This document shows positions 12,211 to 24,900 of a stretch of DNA of 64,000 nt, piece by piece. The DNA is from Condylostoma magnum (lineage: Eukaryota > Ciliophora > Heterotrichea > Heterotrichida > Condylostomatidae): NCBI GenBank assembly GCA_920105805.1, contig CAKKTI010000079.1:1-64000 (forward strand), in the 5' to 3' direction. Made by a program: the position numbers and the translations under genes. Under the pieces are notes generated by a model, which saw only the letters and a program-made list of their open reading frames with translations, was not told the DNA's origin and ran no database searches. Within the stretch, counting starts at the first letter, position 1; each line of letters opens with the position of its first letter.

Positions 12211-13830
12211 ATGGGTTTTACACAACTAGAACACTAACTTCAAGATGCCATACAATGGTCTCTAGACAACCACATAGTCTCCAACGCTATTTTCCTAGCT
12301 GAGCGTCTGTCTAACGAGCCCTCCCAAACCGCAGAAGACAAAGAAACTAAGCTTTCCATCCTAGCAAAATGCTATCTAGCAGAGAACGCTCCTCATAAGT
12401 CTGCAATTCTCCTCAGACACTCCAATACTGACTAAAACAGGTACTTGTATGCTCTATCCTGTTTCCAAGCAGGAATGCTGGAAGACGCTGAACGTGCATT
12501 GAATAGAACAAGTACAACACCTTAAGGAGCAGCTGGATTGTACCTACTGGCTTAAATTTGTGATAAATAAGCACGAATTCAAGAAGCTGCTAATTACTAC
12601 AGTAAGGCTTTACAATAGAATCCATAACTATGAACAGCATTTGAGAAGTTATGCAAATATGGATGCTAGATTAATGTAGAACATGCGTTTCAGGGAGAGG
12701 CGGTATTGAAGGAAAATCAGAGCTTTTTTCATAGTCCTGTCTCCTCTCCGAGCTTTTATCAACCTTTAAGCAGCTCGTATATAGATAATTGGTCCCACTA
12801 GCCCAGTCCTACCTCTAAGATTAGAGGAATGAAGGAATTAAGTGATCTACTGACGGAGTTGGGGAAAGGGTTGTAGTTGTTAACACGATTTGAAGTAGAT
12901 GGAGCTTTAAGCTAATTATAATCACTGACAGACAGTCAAAAGAATTCAAGTTGGACATTATGCCAGATTGCTAAGTGCCATTTCGAGAAATATGACTTTT
13001 AGACATCCATTGATTACTTTTAAAGAGCCTTTAGAGAAGAGCCTTAAAGAGTAGAAGATACTGATATATACTCAACTGCGCTTTGGTATGAGAAAAGAGC
13101 AACAGATCTGTGTTATTTGTTGCATAATTTACTTAAAAGAGCTTATTACGCACCTTAGACGTGGGTTGTTTCTGGCAATTTCTACTCGTTATAAAAAGAT
13201 CGAGAAACTTCTATTAAATGTTTTACAAGGGCAATTTAACTGAATCCTTATTACTCATATGCATATGCATTGTGCGGGCATGAGTACTTGGGAGGGGAAG
13301 ATTATGAATAGGCTAAAACTCATTATGAGGCTGCAAAAAACATGGATCCTAGGTCATACACTGCACACTGGGGACTAGGATCTCTGTATTATAAATAGGA
13401 AAAGTACTCGCAGTCATTGATTTGTTATAAATAAGCTAAGAGTATCAATCCGAAATCAAGCATTTTACTTACTTACTTAGGCGTAAATTTTAAAACCTTA
13501 GGGTAGTATCAAGAAGCTATTGACTGTTATACTCAAGCAATAAAACTAGATAAGAAAAACCCTTTGCCTAGGTTCTAATTAGGAATTTTGTTGTCTTTGA
13601 TTGATAGAGATTAGGAAGCCTTGGAGCAGTTGGAGGAGCTGAGGGAGGAAAGCCCCAGAGAGTCACATTTGTATATACAGATTGGGAAGATATATGCAAA
13701 GATGCACTAGCCATAAAATGCGTTAAAGTATTATAACATTGCCCAAGATTTGAATCCAAAAAATCAAACAGATATAAAAAATTTAATTGAACAACTACAT
13801 GGAACTCCAAATTTCCCTATTATTCCTTAG
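12211..13830 (+). CDS. CDC27: CDC27/APC3 subunit of the anaphase-promoting complex
   Basis: CDC27 is the TPR scaffold subunit of the APC/C ubiquitin ligase that binds the Cdc20/Cdh1 coactivators. The N-terminus matches the family (AIFLAERL near residue 27, then LAKCYL). The C-terminal 270 residues carry tandem TPRs, including the family block DIYSTALW, AYALCGHEYL, GLGSLYYKQEKY and NPKSSILLTYLGV. It is 539 aa, against about 800 in animals; the disordered middle is short. Many Gln are TAA/TAG. Start is the ATG at 12211, aligned with the family N-terminus. Stop is placed at TAG 13828-13830 after PNFPIIP. Confidence 0.92.
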
Positions 13831-13876
13831 TTTTATAAGTTTTATATTTTTAAAATAGTTTTATATCAAAAGGTAA

Positions 13877-16800
13877 TTAATAACTATAAAGATCTCCGTA
13901 ATTAATTGTTTCTAAAACAGGATTTCCTGGAGTTAATTATTATAGCCTTCGTCTTCTAATATAACTAAATGCTAGATATAGCAGAGTGATAAAAAGTAAG
14001 GCGGATATTACTGATATAACAATGATTCAGGCTTTTGAGAGCTTACTAGATGAAGATTTTAAGGAGCCTTTTCTTTATACTGTTATAAGTTAACTTATTT
14101 CATCTGGTAGATTAGGACTATTATTGATTGATAATGCAAAGGAATTTCTGAAGTTTTGCTTTTTCAGTACAGAAAACTCATCATAAGTTAAAGCAGGAAT
14201 TTGTATTTAGGGTCTATTTAACTATGTTGGATATATGCTCTATTATAGGGGTATGAATGTCAGTATAAGCTGGTTATTAAGGAATAGAGACTAACAACCT
14301 TATTAAAATTGTGTTTAGGATTAGCAATCTACAGTTGTTGTTATTTTATTTTGTTGATGATCTATTATTTAAAAGTAAGCATCCTTTTATTCAATGCTCA
14401 AAAGAAGACTAATGAGTTTCTAATCTTAGCTCGTGCTTATTTGGGGTATTATCCTTTGTTATTATTATGATTTCACTTAGAAGTAATAGATGTGGTCTAA
14501 AACTAGATCATATTATTCTGATATTTTATAGCAAAACAAGGCTTCTGTATTATAAAAAAATAATTACCCTTTAGCTATTTTAAATGCCAATATATCACTT
14601 TAAAGCTAATGGACCTTTCGAATACTCAATGTTTTATTAATATCTTCAAAGAGGTAGATATTATTATCATATCCGATTAGATAGCATATATTTTTATTGT
14701 ATATTGTTTCAGCATAAAAATACTTATATTATGATTGCTCTATTTATAGATTAGAACTATTATGGATAGATTCTTCAATAACTTTTTGATCTTCAAGTAA
14801 ATAAGCTATACTAAAATGACTAAATTGTTAACTATGTTAATTTTAGTTTTAAAACATAGCTACAGTTGGCTATTCATAGTCTAAAGCTTATATATCATAA
14901 ATTTCACCATACATAATTTTTAACTTTCCAATCTTAACAAGTTTTATGTCTTCCTCGATCTTCAAGCTAAAGAAATATAAATATTAATTAATAGTACTGA
15001 ATAAATTAGTTTTTATCAATAAATATAAGGAAATACTGTCATTATTCTAATTCAGCTTCATTTTTGATTCAATAGAGTTTTCTTTAATCAAGTCTTCAAT
15101 TTTAAAAGAATCCTTTTATATTAAGTTATTATCATCAGTAGCTTCATAAATAATTATATAGTTCTATTCCGTTAATGTTAGGAATATTTTGCCATTTATA
15201 GGGCCTTGTAAATCAGTAATTTAGTCATTTACAGTTAGTTAAGGTAAACTTTACGTATATTGTAGTAAATTTGCAAAGTACTCTTAATTTTAGTTATCTT
15301 GTCAATTTAATTTAAACTATAAATTTTAACCCTGTGCTAATTCATCTAAATACACTGTGAATTATTCTTTATAATCTACTGCATATATATACTTATTGAG
15401 TTATTGTATAAAAGCTGGAAACATATCATTGAAATTTACTTTTATATTAATTGGAATCTAATTCAACTCATATTGGTTATTAGCTTGTAATATTACCTAA
15501 ATATCTTTGCTATCTATAAAAGTGCTGTTTTAATGTACTTCAAAGTACAATTGCATCTGCGAATTAGTGTTATTCGTAAAATCTAAATTATAATTAAGCA
15601 AGCTGTTATTTTTATATTAGATTGAAACTTATTAATCACTATATAGGCTAATAAATTGAATATTGTATAAATCAATAAGACTATACACAGCTTTGAAATT
15701 ACTATCTTCTAAAAATACTATATAAGCCTGGCTTTCAGTCAATAGAAGAATATTTTATTCTGAAAATTAAACAGATTTTATACTACCATCCACCTATAGT
15801 TTGAATCAATTCAGTACTTAGAAATTATTCTAAATATCATATACAACTATTTCATTATCATTAGTTAGAGCAATAAGGAAATTATTTAATAAACTCATTT
15901 CTGCAATATTTTAAGAGATTGTGTACTAGTCTTTTATCTCCAGTGTTTGTATATCTAATATTACAACTTATCCATCTGCTTTGCTAAAAACAAATAAGGA
16001 ATTCTCATCTATCAGATTTACATAAGATATGCCATCTGTGTTAAATTATATGCCAAACTAATACTCAAAGAGAATTATATTACACTTATAGCAAACAACT
16101 ACCTTAAAGTCTGTACATATAACATAATAATTCCAGACTTGAATTTGTAGGCAATTTACATTAGTATCTATCAAAGAAAAGAGAGTGTATTAATTATAGA
16201 ACATAATACCCATATATGTTGTATTCTTTTCACTGAATCCTGTTAATAAATACAAGCTAGTGTCATAATCAATTAAATACACATTTTAAGGCTACGAGCT
16301 CATGTAAACTGAATAAAACTAATTTAGTATAAAATTATAGTAAGCAAATTCCCCAATATTATTTTGATAATTGTTAAATCAGAATTGATCTTGTTTGCAA
16401 ATCTTAGTTAAATTATATGGAGAAATATTCTCAATATACTACACAATTGTCATCTTGTTTAAATTTTTATCAGTATTCAATGTTAAATCAGTACTACTTG
16501 AATTAAATAGTATGCTATAGTTCATATTTCAGCCAGTAAACAAATTATTCCAATCAAATTCCAAGGCTTAAGATTAAATCCGGGAATTGAAATATAATTA
16601 TGGGGTTCTGTCAATTTACTACGAGTTAAAGTAGCCGTTTCTTTATTTTATACCATTAAAGTTATCATCAATTATAACATTGATTGGATAACTTAGAGTA
16701 TCTGTACTATTAAAAGCTGATTAAATATCTAAGGTTAGGCTAGTATTAGTTTACAGCCCTCTGAAATGTAATTGATAGTCTTCCTATATAAGTTTAAAAA

Positions 16801-17941
16801 ACCTTATGTATTGTGATGTCCGTATAATTGAAATTAAGTTTTTTGAATCAAAGGCAAAGTCTAACAATTGTTCATTTGATGTAAAAAATTTAGTGATATT
16901 TTGTGCCTAAGGAAATTACACATAATTCTAATTATAATTTATTTCATAAGATGCATAAATTCATTCTTTATTTTATACTATCATCTAATTTTGTTCAAGT
17001 TGGGAATTACTTCCCTTTGATTGCTTGAAAAATGTTGTAGTTCTATTATACAAGTTTAAGATTTCAATTCCATTACCCAGATTGGCTCCTACTAATTGAT
17101 TATCTAAAATTAACTATAAGAATATAGAGGAATCATAAAAAGATTAAGTTCATTCTAGACTAATTTTAGACAGATTTTCATCCTGGGATTCAAATAAGAA
17201 AATAAGGCCAAAACAATCGGCTATTACTATTTAGTAATTATTAACACCTGTTAAAATCATGTCTTATAAACATACAACCTATTAGTCTTCCTTAGGTGTT
17301 ATAACATTTAGAAGTGTATAGGTGTCTTAATAAATCTTTATAACATATACTTTTGTACTTGTTTTAGTTGCCTCACTTAGAAGACAATACTAATTAGTTT
17401 AGCATTTAAGCAGGGCATTGTATAGCAATGGAACAGTAGTAGATATTTTTTAAGGTTGATTAGTAGTATTCTAATAGATCATTGTATATCAGACCTATGA
17501 TTAAATAAAAACATTGCATAGGATAAGTAATTAATTGTATTTTGGTAGATACTATAAATGATAAATTGAATCTACACCTTATATTGTAATTGTTTGCTGT
17601 AATTGAACATTATCTTCATTTACTTAATAAATTAGTAATTAATTACCATTGAAAGTTAAAGCCTAGGAAAATTCAGGGACTCAAACTAAGGTTTGGTATA
17701 TGTCTCAAGATATTAATTCGGGCTATAGTAGTATAGATTTATTTTGAGTAATATTAAAATTTCCCCTTACTTCTACTCCTTCAATGTTTTCCCTTAATTT
17801 ATACTAAAGTCCTTTTCCTTTGAAGAATTCATTTAAGGTAATGCTGAGTGTTTCATCTGTAGATAAATAAATTTGAGAGATATCTCTACTTACTTCAATT
17901 GATTGAGCACTTTCTATAACTTGTAATAAGAGAAGAAGCAT
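13877..17941 (-). CDS. Giant single-pass surface protein, paralog A (1354 aa)
   Basis: The protein has a short signal peptide (MLLLLLQVIESAQS), then the block DISQIYLSTDETLSI and a YQLRENIEG strand resembling cadherin-like or dystroglycan-type beta domains. About 1100 beta-rich residues with propeller-like spacing follow. Near the C-terminus is one membrane helix (IIVISVISALLFITLLYLAF) preceded by Lys/Ser and followed by RRRR and a 30-residue tail ending in Tyr. It is clearly paralogous to the gene at 21910-25989, from N-terminal block to tail. It is probably a cell-surface or cortical protein of unknown ligand. Stop TAG/TAA context: TAA 13877-13879. Its end faces CDC27, 46 bases away. Confidence 0.8.
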
Positions 17942-18131
17942 TTATATATTCTTAATAGTATTAAATCAAAAATATGCTGAATTTTTTACTCGGGAGATAG
18001 ATAAATACAGATATATAAAAAGAAATAATGCTCATTACATTGTCCTATAAAAATACTTTCAATAGAGCAATAAAAACTCTATAATTACATAACTTATACT
18101 ATCTTAATCACCATAATTTTAAAATATCAAA
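17942..18131. promoter_or_regulatory. 190-bp spacer upstream of paralog A
   Basis: This AT-rich stretch lies between the stop of the lipidated protein gene and the start of paralog A, and is by far the longest spacer in this minus-strand run. It should carry the paralog A promoter. No motif is recognised. Confidence 0.35.
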
Positions 18132-18890
18132 TTAGACTAAAGAATTTAGTAAGTAATACAATAAATGCTGACAATTGACTGAAATGCCTTGTGTCGTAGT
18201 CCAACCTTCACTCCTACATTATTAAGCAGTATCTAACAGTTTCTACATATTTTTCTACTTTGATAATCGTTTAAAGAATTCAATAATATTATCCATTTCC
18301 GTCTTCATAGTCAAAAGCAGTGACTAAAAGAAATCTCCAGCTTCAATAATTTTCCTATCATTAACTCTTATCAAGTCATGCATTTTCTTGATATCAGTAA
18401 TCCTCCATGACTACTGCTCAGCAGCTTAATCTAATATCCTTTAAATTTTCATTTTCCCTTCAATACAATTTTTAATAGAAGGCTGTAAATCCTCTAAATC
18501 CTCCAATCCAATAGAAAACTCTTAGATCATTTCATCCCACATCTAAAAAATCCTCTGTATATCATCACTTACTTTACTTCAATTACACTAAATGCATGGC
18601 AAATGATCTACAAGTGAAAAGTTAATACTGATAAAGTCAAAATTACAGTCAAGAGATATAGAGACAACCATAGCCAATACTCCATAAGTCAAAGGACGAG
18701 GCGGTTCATGAAGATGTGCTACAGTCTTAAATTTATCCATTGCTACAAAAATGCTAGTGCTAACTCTATTAATACTGGAAACTGTTTAGGAAAGCTAACC
18801 ATAGTAGTCATCTAGTTCGGAAATTTGATTAGTGAATTAGAATTTAGAGTCTGTCATTACAGTCATTGGGATACTTTAACTACAACCCAT
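18132..18890 (-). CDS. Probable N-myristoylated/palmitoylated protein, 252 aa, unknown
   Basis: The N-terminus MGCSQS fits the rule for N-myristoylation on Gly2 with palmitoylation on Cys3, so the protein is probably attached to the inner face of a membrane. The rest is a soluble, mixed alpha/beta to helical protein with two Cys-rich spots (CIQCNW, near residue 100) and acidic helices near the C-terminus. No family is recognised. It starts only 9 bases after the TGA of the preceding gene and ends at TAA 18132-18134. Confidence 0.7.
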
Positions 18891-18899
18891 TTTACTTAT

Positions 18900-19802
18900 T
18901 CAAATTATTAAAGAAATTAAAATACTTGTAGTTATACCTATGCAGAATAGTATGATAGTTAATTAGTTTTGTTGGGAAGATTCAAAGCGCTTTTCGTGGA
19001 ATGCATTACTGATTTGAAATTGGCATTCTTTTATCTTTTTCTAGTAGCTTTGAATTTGTAGTTTTTGCTTTCTTAGCTTGTCTTATGTTTCTAGTTTATT
19101 TTGAGATAATTGAACATTAAAAAGATTTGAGGGCTTTAGTGGAGAAATAGATACTTCATTTTGTTAGTCTTTGGTCCCTTGTTGTTAAAAGAAGGATATT
19201 TCGTGTTTGAGTTGATTTACTTTCTGTTGTTAAACTTGGTCTTATTGTTTTATTTACTAGCTTACCTATTCTATTTCATTGTTAATATCATCTAATTAAG
19301 GATCCCAGTATGGATGATTATAAAAATCCATGAACTCATAGCGTAAACCTTTAAGAGTTTGTAGCTTTTAGGCAATTTAATCCTCTTATTATTATCTTTA
19401 TTAAAGTATTTAGTCTATTGAAAGTTATATATTTTTAAGATCGTTTGCATGTGTCTATTCTAATTTTCTTAAATCATTTAATTCAGTTTCTTAATTCTAA
19501 TTTTCCTCTTCTAAGGATTGCTTTAATTATTTTCGCTGTCTATTAGTTTGGGATAGTTCTTGATTTTATTTATGTAATTCTTCAAGTTCAGTTTAGGTTT
19601 AGTTCATATCTTCGAGTAATTGATTGTGTTATTCTTCCTTTTCAGCTATTTGTTACTAAAGTTGTTCTAATTATTATAATTCTTATTCATAAGCTTAAAG
19701 TTTTTAGGTGTAGTTTTCTTCTAATTCGTCAATTCTTCTTTCCTCTTGCCTTATATTTTCCTCTATATCCTGTTTCCTTGCTTTAACTGCGCTTAAATCC
19801 AT
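18900..19802 (-). CDS. Tail-anchored coiled-coil protein, 300 aa
   Basis: Residues 1-150 and 170-265 are near-continuous coiled coil rich in Gln, Glu and Leu, with most Gln written TAA or TAG. The last 20 residues are a membrane helix (IILFCIGITTSILISLII) that ends directly at TGA 18900-18902, giving a tail-anchored topology (cytosolic rod, C-terminal anchor) as in ER, Golgi or vesicle tethers. The ATG lies 5 bases after the DAD1 stop. This is one of the clearest cases of TGA as terminator, since the hydrophobic tail ends exactly there. Confidence 0.8.
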
Positions 19803-19807
19803 TTTAA

Positions 19808-20128
19808 CTAACCAATAAAGTTAAACACCACTAAATATAGTAGCAAACAACATACCATATACTCTAAATAGGCTCTTTCTTCAGTTTTACCTCCTCTAAC
19901 AATCTAAAATCTCATACATGCAGTGAGTGTTGCTGTTCCCACTGAGCAATAAAACCCTGCTAAAAATGCATTATAAGGAAACTTACCAGCTATTTTCATA
20001 TAAAAGTACTACAATCCTGCAAGAATTATATTAAACACTATAAAAATATCAATCAATGCGAGTCTCTTACTTGATATACTAGTCTCGTTTTAGCTGATAA
20101 GATAGCTTATAACTCTTTCTACAACCAT
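19808..20128 (-). CDS. DAD1: DAD1/Ost2 subunit of oligosaccharyltransferase
   Basis: DAD1 is a small triple-helix membrane subunit of the ER oligosaccharyltransferase that N-glycosylates nascent proteins. The match is strong over the full 106 aa: FPYNAFLAGF, CSVGTATLTACMR, ERAYLEY and the invariant C-terminus NFIG followed directly by TAG 19808-19810. One Gln in the family region FQIV is TAG, so the same codon is sense and stop within one short gene. The ATG is one base after the stop of the Cache-domain gene, and the next gene follows after 5 bases. Confidence 0.95.
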
Positions 20129-20129
20129 T

Positions 20130-21719
20130 TTAATTCTTTAAGCTAAAAACATTTAATTTTGATTTCCAAGTGTGCCTGATTTTAAACCTTTGTGGAAACG
20201 TGGTCTTTTTGTACTGGCTAAAAAGCAATATTTCTTTCGGTCTTGAAGGATTTCAGTCAAAATGGCTAAATTCCTGCTCTTTATCGATTATTTGAATTAA
20301 TCTTCGTATTGCACGTTAATAAAATCTCTTCAAGTATCTAAACTTTTTGGTCGGCTCTAATTCAAAATCCTTTTTCATTAAAAATTGAGGAAACATACAT
20401 TTTTATACTAGAGATGCAATATCTTGATTTATCAAATTCAGTTCTTTTGATAATTTATTAGAGACTAATACAATCAGGAATAACACTACACTAAAAGTTA
20501 GACAAGCAGTTATAACAGCTCCTAAGAATAAGATTTGATAGGTAGTTTCATACAAGTTCTCGACATCATTTACCTATTCATCTCTAAATTACTAGGGTAC
20601 CAAAACAATTATTCAATTTCTTATTACATCGTCAAAAATAGCGTTTTATTTTACTATTTTAAACTCTGTGTCAAAAATATTTAAAGATAGGGTTTCATGG
20701 GCATCAATGCTGTAGTCTTTTACTCATTCTATATCGCTTTGTTTAAGATTTGGTACATCATCAAAGCGGGTGTATTCTTTCCATTGAATAGTAGGGTTAT
20801 TTAGTATCATAGCCTCTGAGCTCAATAGAAGTATATATCCATACTTGCTATCACTTAGACATTTGTCATCTGGTAAAGGATTTAGTTTGCAATTAGTTAT
20901 TTTATCAAAGAAGTTTTGCTGTATTGTGTCTAAGCTCAGATCCATTGATGCAACGCAGTAGCTGAATTTATCGTCTTGATCTAAGTAAGAAACATAAATT
21001 GACTGGGATATTACTATATCGTTATTGCTGAAATCTTTATAAGGCTAGGTTAAGTAGATGGTACTATTGAATTTGACAGCGTTATAGTATCATTCTCTAA
21101 CTAAAGGGGTATAGCTAGTATCTGATTCCAGGTATCCGGGAAAGTATCACAATAAGTCCTCTTAAAATCCAAGGTAGATTAATTTAAATCGATTTACATA
21201 TGACCTGGACACCATTGTGTCTAATTTTCCTAGTTTATTAGCTATTTCAGTCTACTCTTGTGTAAATGGATTAATTCTAGAGTAAACTGCACCTTTAGTT
21301 AACGATACTCCATTTGAATTACAGTTTGAATTAGTGCCTCCTTAACAAAAAGTATCTGATGATATAAACTAAGTATTTTTGATAGGGTTTATCTCTTACT
21401 TTTTTTTATCAAGAACTAGTTTAGTATAGGATTCCAAATTATGAAGATGCTTACTGTTTTATATGTAGGATTGCTCTAGAAATTTTTTCTTTTCACTGTA
21501 TAAAGCTTACTATGCTAATTACTCCATATACTGAATTATTCGATTTTCCGTAATTTCATCTGTTTGAGATACTATTACATCTCTTAGGTAGTCTAATTAT
21601 AATTTAACAATTCAGAAGCTGATCAAAGCTAATAAAAAGCTTGTGATAAAAAAGGATATAATAAGCTACTTCTAGATACTAATTTATCTTGTGTTTATTA
21701 GAAAGTTTCAGAGGACCAT
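20130..21719 (-). CDS. Membrane sensor protein with extracellular Cache-like domain (529 aa)
   Basis: An N-terminal membrane helix (residues about 20-45, IISFFITSFLLALISFWIV) and a second one near residue 415 (GAVITACLTFSVVLFLIVLV) bracket a large extracellular region. That region carries Cache-type features: YTPLVREWYYNAV and DIVISQSIYVSY, as in small-molecule sensors and calcium-channel alpha2-delta proteins. The cytosolic C-terminal 90 residues are basic and lack a recognisable kinase or cyclase domain. It stops at TAA 20130-20132, one base before the ATG of DAD1. The ligand is unknown. Confidence 0.8.
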
Positions 21720-21909
21720 TTTAATTTATTTAAATATATACAGCTTATTTTATAAGCTAAGTATGTTTATTTTTAGCCTTCACCTTATATATTACTAAGA
21801 AATGATTAAGTAGTAATATAAATTACATCAAGTGGAATTATTTAAACCTATAATTTGATTATTACAATTCATTAAATACTTTCCATAAAAAATATACAAA
21901 ATTACTAAC
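21720..21909. promoter_or_regulatory. 190-bp spacer between paralog B stop and Cache gene start
   Basis: An AT-rich non-coding stretch upstream of the Cache-domain gene; it probably holds the promoter for the four-gene block below. I see no repeat or conserved motif. Confidence 0.35.
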
Positions 21910-24900
21910 CTAATAAGTCATACGATCTACAAATGCTATTGACTCTACAATAGGATTAAGCTGTTGAGTTAGTCTTTCTCTTCTTTACTTAAGATAATTG
22001 TACAGTATAATAGACAATATCGAAATAGCCAATCCTGAGCTTATGCAAATAATTATGATAGTATATGGATTCTTGTTATTTTTCAATTCTCCATTTCGAA
22101 TTATAGTTATAGGCTTAGATTACAATTTACACGAACCATCTGCATTCTAAACAGTCAGTAAAAAGGTATTTTTAAAATTTTACTACTTTAAATTATCAAA
22201 TTCAGTATAATTCAACCTGGGAATATAAATATAAGGCTATTGTATCTTGAATCAATTAATAATACGTTCTGATTCAGTATAAGTAATAATCTCATTATTT
22301 TGAATAAATAGTGCGTCACAACTACTCAGTTTATTAAAATAAGTAGTACATTATAGTCTCGTTACAATTTACTAACTTGTTGTATTGAAGATTTAGTAAT
22401 ATAAATTTTATTCATTTTAGTAGTATAAAACACCAGCCATAGAATTATCCTTGCTTAAAATTATTGTGCTTCTTTAAACATCTAATTAATTAGTAATTTA
22501 CGTTTAAATGTAGTATTCTTTTATTGTTATCATTTCAAAATTTTCTGTAATATTATAATGAACTAGAGATTATTTGTGCTAAAGGAATAACTAAGCGTTT
22601 TATATAGTAAAAGCTAAAGAATCAGGAAAAGTTGTGTGATCTAATAATCTAGTATTTGTTTTATCTATATTATATATATTCAGTTGATTATTTTTTAGCA
22701 ATACATATAACAAGTTTTACTAATAAGTATATTCGGCATAAATATGCTTAATTAAAGGTTGGTAGAGCTGAAGATTTGAAAAATCATACATCATTGTACT
22801 AGTTTTATTCTGTTATAAATTAAGATAAACTATTTCAAAGCTGTTAAAGTGATAATTTTTTGCTGAAGGGTCTGTTATTACTTAGTACTTTATAGCTATA
22901 GCTGGAGTTTATAAATTCAAAACTGCAATGTCATGTACTTTCCCATTTTCAATAGGATAACTTGCAAGTTTATTTACAGACATATCGATATTTACCTAAT
23001 AAAAGGTTAAATTTTAATATCCATTTTAGTAACGAGCGTCTTTCTTTCTACTATACGTGCAAAATCATATTTTATCGATACTTTATGGATTAAGCAGTTT
23101 AATATGGTCAACTTATCGCGTGTTGGTATATTATAAATCATAAGTCATTTTTAACTTTAATTCCCTAGGAAACTAATTATTAAATTCATAAAAATAGACT
23201 TTGTGATTACTCAATGCAAAAAAGATGTTGCTGAATATAGGTCCTTATATTCGATATTGAAAATTATCGATGATTTTAAGTTTTTACTCAATTTTAGTTT
23301 GGTGAATTGTAGCATAGTACAAATTATTCAGTTACTCATACCAAACAAGTTAAAATTGTAAGTTCTATCCTTAAAAGTATTGATCTAAATATATGCTTTT
23401 TTAATCTAAATATGACAATTCAATTGTTTACGATTTGTTGAATCTATCATTTAAGAATGAAGGACACATATAGCTATTTATAATCTATAACTTTAATTCA
23501 TAGCTATTAGAGCTGTAATTATTGCTAGCTGATAGATTTACAGTAGTATTAAAGCTCTATAAATTAGCATTTTCATGATTCTGATTATAAGTTAATTCGT
23601 TTTTACCATTTCTAACGTCCTAATACGAAAGTTAGTATACAATGAATTATTCTTATTCTAGCATAATTAAAAATTCATTCTATACAATAGCTCATTTTTA
23701 ATCTTTTTCCAAGTGAATGATTTGATATAATGCTCCAGCATTGCTATTGTTAAGTAAGACAATATATCCTTTATTTTCTGTCTGTATAAAAACTCCATTA
23801 TCTTACTATTAAACATTTATAATGTCTTCTTCAACAGGAACATTTATTACCTGTAAAATTTCAAACGGTGGATTTGGAGTGTAATTAACTATTTTTCCAG
23901 TTCTTGTAATAGTTACTAGGCCATTATTGCTATTATTTAAGTACATCGTATTATTTTAAACTTGAAAGGCTTCGCTTATTTATTATATGTCAAATTTTAC
24001 TTATATAATCACATTAAACTTATCAGAATAAACTATTATTTCATTAGAATTTTAGAATATGATATCTGTAACGTACTTAGTAACAATAAAGGAACTTAAA
24101 TCATACTATTGATATTTGAATATCAACCCTGGACTCCAACCATATATGTAAACTTCTTGCAAGTTTGAACATAGTATATACTCTAAGCTTACTGTAATTT
24201 TTAAACAGTTTATTTCACATTAATAATCAAACAAGATAAAAGGATATCTTTAGTCAATAAGATGCAATTCAGTTTTATCTTGAAGATTATTTGTAACTAA
24301 TAAGAGAGTACTACTTATGCTATCTAGCAAAAATACATCAACTGGCTTTTAATCTGTTAATTGAACAATTTAATTATCAGTATGCTACCCTAAAAATGCA
24401 AACTCTTCATCATTCATTAATATAATCAGTCTAATATTGAAAGCTTTTATGTTTGAATAGGTTTTAGTAAGCTTTTAAGTCATATATGTATTTAGTTTAA
24501 TCATGCTCCTTGATAATTAAAGGCTAAAATGATTATTATGCTTGTAATCTAACGAATAAGTCAAGTTATAACCTGTAAACATCTCAAATAAGTTGAATTC
24601 ATAAGGTAATGACTAAGATTCAGAAATAAGGTGAAGCTTTATAGGTTAATTTATTTAAGGATGATTGAAATACTAATTAATTTTCTTAATGCTTCAGCTA
24701 TCATTATCTATGCAAAGATTTATTGGTTAAGTATAGTTAATGCTTTTATTGTTTTAGCTGTAAACTTATAAATTTGTGCTTATGCTTTTCTCACTATGTA
24801 TTACTAATGCTGGTGCTTAGTAGTTTCATTGCAGTAATTTTAGATTATTAGTAGTTTTTATCAAAATGGAGTTATAATCTAAAAATATCAATTATAGAAT

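Noticed and set aside
13900-14640. Plus-strand frame from an ATG near 14022 that reads like a protein
   Set aside because: The opposite strand in this stretch is the C-terminal part of paralog A, with a membrane helix and basic tail that match paralog B, so the plus frame is a shadow.
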